Assembly: GCA_011046175.1 (NCBI GenBank)
Contig: DSBB01000399.1
Coordinates: forward strand, 1 to 6,213
Direction: 5' to 3'
From: Candidatus Hydrogenedentota bacterium
GTDB taxonomy: Bacteria; Hydrogenedentota; Hydrogenedentia; Hydrogenedentales; CAITNO01
Length of the DNA: 6,213 nucleotides
In this document: positions 1 through 3,388 of the stretch, piece by piece
Layout: each line of letters opens with the position of its first letter
Numbering within the stretch: position 1 is the first letter of the stretch
Translations under genes and position numbers: made by a program
Notes under the pieces: generated by a model
The model's input: only the letters and a program-made list of their open reading frames with translations
What the model was told of the DNA's origin: nothing
Database searches by the model: none

Positions 1-136
1 TCACACAATAACGCGGCACGTACTCCCCGCCGTCGCGCACAATGATGCGCACCGGCGCGCATGCAACACCGTCGCTGATGGGCATGGCAGTCAGCCGCTG
101 TTCCGATTTTTGGGTTATTGTGTGCTCTTCAGACAT
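1..136 (-). CDS. ptsP: PEP-protein phosphotransferase (PTS enzyme I family), N-terminal fragment
   Basis: This is the first 45 codons of a gene that leaves the window at its left edge. Enzyme I takes phosphate from phosphoenolpyruvate onto a histidine and passes it to HPr in the cytoplasm, either for sugar uptake or for regulation. Residues 17-32 (AMPISDGVACAPVRII) match the opening strand-turn of the family, usually written G-I-x-x-S-P-G-V-A-I-G-P, and YVPRY at residues 39-43 matches the following 'IPRR' segment. The ATG at 136 puts this motif at the usual distance from the N-terminus. The ribosome binding site is weak (GGAAT). The catalytic His domain and PEP-binding barrel are outside the window, so PtsI and PtsP-type paralogues cannot be told apart. 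It lies 205 bp downstream of the membrane-protein gene on the same strand and has its own candidate promoter. The Pro of the usual SPG is Asp here. Confidence 0.55.
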   Translation of the reverse strand, partial: MSEEHTITQKSEQRLTAMPISDGVACAPVRIIVRDGGEYVPRYCV

Positions 137-231
137 TATTCCATTCAATTTGCAGGACAACAAAACATGGCAGGTCTTACTGTGGCGGCGCCCTGCCGCT
201 GCGAACCTAAACTGCAAACACGGGGCGCGTT

Positions 232-240
232 ATTGTAGCA
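232..240 (-). promoter_or_regulatory. Candidate extended -10 promoter for the enzyme I gene
   Basis: Read on the minus strand, this is TGC-TACAAT: a TGn extension followed by a -10 hexamer with 5 of 6 consensus bases, inside a locally AT-rich patch (CCGATAATAATATGC precedes it). No good -35 lies 16-18 bp upstream, which an extended -10 can tolerate. Transcription would start near 225, giving a leader of about 90 nt before the ATG at 136. This rests on pattern only. Confidence 0.35.
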
Positions 241-341
241 TATTATTATCGGAAATTGGTTTTCTTTTGCGTTGCCGTTTCGGGCCTGCGCTTTCGACGG
301 GCGATACAATCGGAAAAGACGTGTGCCAAAACGTATGCGGT

Positions 342-725
342 TCAGGAGTTGCGGCGGCGTTGATAAAAGAAATAAACCGCCTCGCCTGCAACGCCCACGA
401 GCGGAAAAGACAAATACGGATACAGATTGATCCATGTGAAAGAAGCGGACCAGTGATGAAACAGCGCATCATAAACGCCCGGGCGCACAGGCGGCAACTG
501 GCCGACAAAAATCTGCACCAGTTCCTCAATCATGCCCAGTCCGGGGACCCACCACAGCCGCAGCCAACAGACGGCTGCGAGCACGACGGCGACGGCAAAA
601 CAGCCCAGCATGGGTCTCGTCGCGCCCGGCGCGCCGGGCGTGGTCCAAGCCGCCTCCAGCAGCCCGAGGGCAATCGCCACTGCCAGAGCCGCGCTCGCCT
701 TTGCATACGCATATCTCGAGATCAT
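342..725 (-). CDS. Hypothetical small integral membrane protein
   Basis: This 127-residue protein is not one I recognise. Hydrophobic stretches at about residues 9-26, 39-58 and 98-119 suggest three membrane segments. The first begins after a short polar N-terminus, and the C-terminus is basic (YQRRRNS), which suggests a cytoplasmic tail. Between the second and third segments lies an amphipathic, Trp-rich loop with a GMIEEL patch. The start is well supported: AAAGGA sits 6 nt upstream of the ATG at 725. The long ORF on the opposite strand has a composition typical of a shadow frame. The gene precedes the enzyme I gene on the same strand, but a 205-bp gap with a candidate promoter argues against tight co-transcription. 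There is no motif from which to propose a function. Confidence 0.65.
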   Translation of the reverse strand: MISRYAYAKASAALAVAIALGLLEAAWTTPGAPGATRPMLGCFAVAVVLAAVCWLRLWWVPGLGMIEELVQIFVGQLPPVRPGVYDALFHHWSASFTWINLYPYLSFPLVGVAGEAVYFFYQRRRNS

Positions 726-817
726 GGGAGTTCCTTTATCCTTGCCGTTGAGACCGTTTCACAACAGCGGCAGGTTTCAGAAAACAACGCGTCAGCAGCG
801 GCTATCGTTTCGGCGGC

Positions 818-826
818 ATCGTATCA
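818..826 (-). promoter_or_regulatory. Candidate extended -10 promoter for the small membrane protein gene
   Basis: On the minus strand this reads TGA-TACGAT: a TGn extension plus a -10 with 5 of 6 consensus bases. No recognisable -35 is present. It would give a leader of about 85 nt before the ATG at 725. It lies only about 45 bp from the 89-bp palindromic repeat, so that repeat would sit just upstream of the promoter. Confidence 0.22.
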
Positions 827-870
827 TGCTTTATTACCTTATCGGCCAGAAACCGCGATCAAGACGTTGG

Positions 871-959
871 GTATGTTGTTCACGCTTCAGCGTGCGGCAG
901 CAGTACACAAACTCTGAGTCATACACGCAACCCCGCACGCTGAAGCGTGAACAACATAC
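871..959. repeat. 89-bp paired-palindrome (BIME/MITE-like) repeat, copy 1
   Basis: Two perfect 27-bp inverted arms (871-897 and 933-959) surround a 35-nt loop. Each arm carries its own short hairpin: CACGCT-TC-AGCGTG at 881-894 and its counterpart at 936-949. The element is therefore two REP-like units placed head to head. A second copy at 3217-3305 differs by one base in 89 (C at 901, T at 3247). As RNA it would form a 27-bp stem. Short ORFs crossing it on both strands are products of the repeat and not genes. No transposase is present, and I see no target-site duplication. Confidence 0.9.
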
Positions 960-994
960 AAAGAGAATAGTCACATCTGGGTTGCGGGCAAAGC
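960..994 (+). repeat. Conserved 35-bp flank of the 89-bp repeat (copy 1 side)
   Basis: The 35 bases immediately right of copy 1 match the reverse complement of the 35 bases immediately left of copy 2 (3182-3216) at 30 of 35 positions. The match includes uninterrupted runs AAGAGAATAGTCA and GGGCAAAGC. The repeat family therefore extends beyond the palindrome, at least on this side. Confidence 0.8.
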
Positions 995-1177
995 CCGTCT
1001 TAGAATAATTGCGTGAGATTTGTTGAACATGATGCATCCCTGCGTTATTGCTGAATATGACCGGTATCCGTCGGCCTGGTTTCACCGGGCTATTTTGGGT
1101 GCGCCTCAAGTTGGCTTGCATATTCCCGGCATGTTAGCATTACATCGTCAGGTAGGCATCACAACAGGAGAAGAATC

Positions 1178-2908
1178 ATGAACGTCCCTGCGCTTGTATT
1201 GCTTTGTCTGGCGTGTTTTCTGCCGCTGTGCGCGGTGGCGCAGAGTTATCCCGGCGCGCCGGTGTATGGCGCGGATGCGCTGGGACGCGCCATGCCGGAA
1301 GCGTCGCAGGTGAAGCAGTTCCGCAGTAACCGCTACGCGGGCATTTTCTATTTTCTTTGGATGGATTTGAATTACGCGCATGACGTTTCCAAAATCCTTG
1401 CGGCGAATCCCGGCGCGGAAAAGTCAAATGTGTCGCCGCCGTGGGGACCCATCCATGCCTTCCATTTCTGGGGCGAACCGCTGTACGGATACTATCGTAG
1501 CAACGACCCGTGGGTGCTGCGGCGTCACGCCATGCTGTTGTCGGACGCGGGCGTGGACTTCCTGATCTTCGACACCACCAACGCGCTTATCTACAAAGAC
1601 GCCTTCATGACATTGTGCGAGGTGTTCGATCAGCAGCGCAAAGCGGGCGGGCATGTGCCGCAGATTTCCTTCATGGTGAATACGGCGGCCGGTCAGACGG
1701 CGCAGGCGATTTACGACGCGCTCTACAAGCCGGGGCTGTATCCCGAACTCTGGTTCCACTGGAAAGGCAAACCGCTCATGCTGTGCGATCCGGCGGAAGC
1801 GTCGGAAGAGGTGAAGGCGTTTTTCACGCTGCGCAAGGCGCACTGGCCTTTTGAACTGGTGAACACCCATAACGCCTGGCATTGGGAAGCCACCTATCCG
1901 CAGGTCTATTCCTATGATGAAGACCCGGACAAGCCGGAGCAGGTAAACGTATCCGTCGGCCAGAACCTGCATCAGGACGACGGGCGCGTGGAGATGATGA
2001 GCACGGGCTTTGCCCGGGGGCGCAGCTTCCACAACAAGCGCATGGACACGCGCCCCGATGCGTGGCAGTACGGATTTAATTTCGCGGAACAATGGCTGCG
2101 CGCTTTTGAACTCGATCCGGAGGTGGTGTTCGTCACCGGCTGGAACGAGTGGATAGCCATGCAGTTGAATAAGGAGCCCGGCGGCCATGTGATCTTCTGC
2201 GATCAATACAACCTCGAATTCAGCCGCGATGTAGAAATGATGAAGGGCGGATACAACGACAATTACTACATGCAGATGGCAGCCAATATCCGCCGTTTCA
2301 AGGGCATGGAACCGCCGCCGTCGCCGCAACCGCCCCGCGCCATTGATATGGCGGGCGGATTTGAACAGTGGGACGGAGTGCAACCCGAATATCACGCCCA
2401 CCCCTTCGCCACCCTGCCCCGTGACTTTCCGGGCTGCGGCGAATATCATTACAAAGTGACCACGGGCCGCAATGATTTTGTATTGTTGAAGGCGGCGCAC
2501 GATGCAGAGAATGTATATTTCTATGCCGAAACGCGGGAGCCCGTCACCACCCACACCGACCCGAACTGGATGTGGCTGTTGATAGATGTTAAGGATGACA
2601 ACAAGCCGGACTGGGAAGGCTTTACCCATATCGTCAACCGTCTCACGCCCACGGATAGCAAAGCGTATATTGAAGTGTGCAACGGCGGATGGAACTGGCA
2701 TGAAGCGGGCAGCGCCCCATGGCGCGTTGACAACAACCGCATGCACATCGCCGTGCCCCGCTCCGTGCTTGGCATTCCTGAGAGCGGGTTCACGCTGGAG
2801 TTTAAGTGGATTGACAATACGCAGGAACCGGGCAATATCATGGACGTGTTCATCAACGGCGACGCCGCGCCCGCCGGGCGTCTCCGCTATCGCTATGAAG
2901 GGAAATGA
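1178..2908 (+). CDS. Secreted GH71/99-like glycoside hydrolase with C-terminal CBM9-like domain
   Basis: This 576-residue exported protein probably cleaves a polysaccharide in the periplasm or outside the cell. Residues 1-21 form a signal peptide (hydrophobic core 4-19, cleavage after AVA). Residues about 50-375 resemble the GH71/GH99/WbsX-like (beta/alpha)8 group: an aromatic-rich first strand (IFYFLW, 56-61), an acidic strand end DFLIFDTTN (127-135), WHWEATYPQ (234-242) and VTGWNEW (319-325). Glu324 in GWNEW is the most likely catalytic acid and Asp132 a second candidate; both assignments are by analogy. A proline-rich linker (379-386) leads to residues about 388-576, a beta-rich module resembling family 9 carbohydrate-binding domains (NVYFYAET, WLLIDV). 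The start is fixed by AGGAG 7 nt upstream and by the signal peptide. The gene stands alone between two copies of the same repeat. Substrate is unknown; the adjacent rhamnosidase suggests a rhamnose-containing glycan, but this is inference. Confidence 0.75.
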   Translation: MNVPALVLLCLACFLPLCAVAQSYPGAPVYGADALGRAMPEASQVKQFRSNRYAGIFYFLWMDLNYAHDVSKILAANPGAEKSNVSPPWGPIHAFHFWGEPLYGYYRSNDPWVLRRHAMLLSDAGVDFLIFDTTNALIYKDAFMTLCEVFDQQRKAGGHVPQISFMVNTAAGQTAQAIYDALYKPGLYPELWFHWKGKPLMLCDPAEASEEVKAFFTLRKAHWPFELVNTHNAWHWEATYPQVYSYDEDPDKPEQVNVSVGQNLHQDDGRVEMMSTGFARGRSFHNKRMDTRPDAWQYGFNFAEQWLRAFELDPEVVFVTGWNEWIAMQLNKEPGGHVIFCDQYNLEFSRDVEMMKGGYNDNYYMQMAANIRRFKGMEPPPSPQPPRAIDMAGGFEQWDGVQPEYHAHPFATLPRDFPGCGEYHYKVTTGRNDFVLLKAAHDAENVYFYAETREPVTTHTDPNWMWLLIDVKDDNKPDWEGFTHIVNRLTPTDSKAYIEVCNGGWNWHEAGSAPWRVDNNRMHIAVPRSVLGIPESGFTLEFKWIDNTQEPGNIMDVFINGDAAPAGRLRYRYEGK

Positions 2909-3029
2909 TGCGGGCGCCCGGAATGCCCAACCGCCTGTATTATAATGATATTGTGACCACGGAATATTTCATGAGACTAACGCGGGCTTTACCAACAACC
3001 CAAGCAATACACACTGACTTGACGTTTCC

Positions 3030-3114
3030 CGTCATTCCCGCGAAAGCGGGAATCCACGGACTTTCGACGGTTCATGCGCTATATCACTGGATGCCCGCTT
3101 TCGCGGGAATGACG
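3030..3114. repeat. Widespread ATTCCCGCGAAAGCGGGAAT-type inverted repeat pair
   Basis: Two 27-bp arms (3030-3056 and 3088-3114) are inverted with one mismatch (A at 3051 against G at 3093) around a 31-nt spacer. Each arm is itself a hairpin: ATTCCCGC, GAAA loop, GCGGGAAT at 3034-3053, and a near-identical one at 3091-3110. This sequence type is well known as an abundant intergenic repeat in many bacteria. Its translation gives the familiar spurious peptides VIPAKAGI and FAGMT. It could act as a transcription or RNA-stability barrier after the glycoside hydrolase gene. Confidence 0.88.
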
Positions 3115-3139
3115 ATGGTTAATGCACTACCTGCGCCAA

Positions 3140-3164
3140 ACATCTGCGCGAAACGCGCAGATGT
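3140..3164. other. Perfect 11-bp stem-loop, possible transcription attenuator
   Basis: ACATCTGCGCG (3140-3150), an AAA loop and CGCGCAGATGT (3154-3164) form a perfect GC-rich hairpin. No T-run follows directly on either strand (the nearest on the plus strand is TTTT at 3177-3180, 12 nt away), so it is not a canonical intrinsic terminator. It could still end or slow read-through from the upstream gene. Confidence 0.55.
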
Positions 3165-3181
3165 ACAGAACAAAGATTTTA

Positions 3182-3216
3182 GCTTTGCCCACAACTCGGA
3201 TTTGACTATTCTCTTC
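3182..3216 (-). repeat. Conserved 35-bp flank of the 89-bp repeat (copy 2 side, inverted)
   Basis: Read on the minus strand, this matches 960-994 at 30 of 35 bases. It touches copy 2 on its left, whereas the partner touches copy 1 on its right. The two flanks thus face each other across the glycoside hydrolase gene. Confidence 0.8.
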
Positions 3217-3305
3217 GTATGTTGTTCACGCTTCAGCGTGCGGCAGTAGTACACAAACTCTGAGTCATACACGCAACCCCGCACGCTGAAGCGTGAACAA
3301 CATAC
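3217..3305. repeat. 89-bp paired-palindrome (BIME/MITE-like) repeat, copy 2
   Basis: Arms at 3217-3243 and 3279-3305 are perfect 27-bp inverted repeats around a 35-nt loop (3244-3278). The loop has the same orientation as in copy 1 (871-959), with one base different. The right end lies 83 bp before the ATG of the rhamnosidase fusion gene, so the hairpin may fall in that gene's promoter or leader. Confidence 0.9.
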
Positions 3306-3388
3306 CCGATTTTTTGTGATCATAGAAGATGACCGACAAGTTACCAAAATCACGTCGGTTGTAATCAGTAAATAATTGGAGAATCATT

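Larger units (their letters stand above)
726..1177. other. Non-coding divergent region with a paired-palindrome repeat
   Basis: This 452-bp gap separates the minus-strand membrane protein gene from the plus-strand glycoside hydrolase gene. It holds a candidate minus-strand promoter near 818-826, the 89-bp repeat at 871-959 and its conserved flank at 960-994. It also holds a small hairpin at 985-997 (CGGGC, AAA, GCCCG). From 1010 to 1165 I see no gene and no convincing plus-strand promoter. The best of several poor candidates is TTGGCT (1111-1116) with TAGCAT (1135-1140), spaced 18 bp. A good ribosome binding site, AGGAG at 1166-1170, closes the region. Confidence 0.6.
2909..3388. other. Repeat-rich non-coding region between the two enzyme genes
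   Basis: This 480-bp region contains no credible gene. From 2909 to 3029 I see no clear terminator. TATAAT at 2941-2946 lacks a -35, and the perfect palindrome CGGGCGCCCG at 2911-2920 has no loop. Then come the ATTCCCGC-type repeat (3030-3114), an 11-bp hairpin (3140-3164), the 35-bp repeat flank (3182-3216) and the 89-bp repeat copy 2 (3217-3305). The last 83 bp lead into the rhamnosidase gene. They include a 6-bp inverted repeat, ACCGAC at 3332-3337 and GTCGGT at 3354-3359, that could be an operator, and the ribosome binding site GGAG at 3378-3381. Confidence 0.7.

Noticed and set aside
14..20. Lipoprotein signal (lipobox) in the rhamnosidase fusion around Cys16
   Set aside because: The residues before Cys16 are F-A-L, which do not match the usual L-[AS]-[GA]-C lipobox. 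An ordinary signal peptidase I site fits better. The start and end given here are residue numbers of the fusion protein; the DNA is at 3428-3448.
42..917. 291-codon plus-strand ORF across the left part of the window
   Set aside because: It overlaps two better-supported minus-strand genes, has an Arg/Gln/His-rich composition typical of a shadow frame, ends inside the palindromic repeat and has no convincing ribosome binding site.
834..1121. Minus-strand ORF with peptides CCSRFSVR and TLKREQHT, with a sibling at 3084-3353
   Set aside because: The shared peptides come only from translating the 89-bp palindrome and its flank. Similar peptides arise on the plus strand too. These are repeat-derived and not a protein family.
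1424..2746. 440-codon minus-strand ORF opposite the glycoside hydrolase gene
   Set aside because: It is an antisense frame kept open by high-GC codon use of the plus-strand gene. Its composition is low-complexity His/Val/Arg-rich, and the plus strand has a signal peptide, family motifs and a ribosome binding site.
2911..2920. CGGGCGCCCG palindrome just after the glycoside hydrolase stop as a terminator
   Set aside because: There is no loop to form a hairpin and no following T-run. It is probably a chance GC-rich palindrome.
2941..2946. Perfect TATAAT as a promoter for a downstream gene
   Set aside because: No -35-like hexamer lies 16-18 bp upstream (the sequence there is CCGGAA-like), there is no TGn extension, and it is about 440 bp from the next start codon with several hairpins in between.
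2905..3249. 114-codon plus-strand ORF after the glycoside hydrolase gene
   Set aside because: It consists of translations of the ATTCCCGC-type repeat (PAKAGI, FAGMT) and the 89-bp repeat, with no independent coding signal.
871..3305. CRISPR array or tandem repeat array
   Set aside because: Only two copies of the repeat exist, more than 2 kb apart with a gene between them. There is no regular repeat-spacer pattern.
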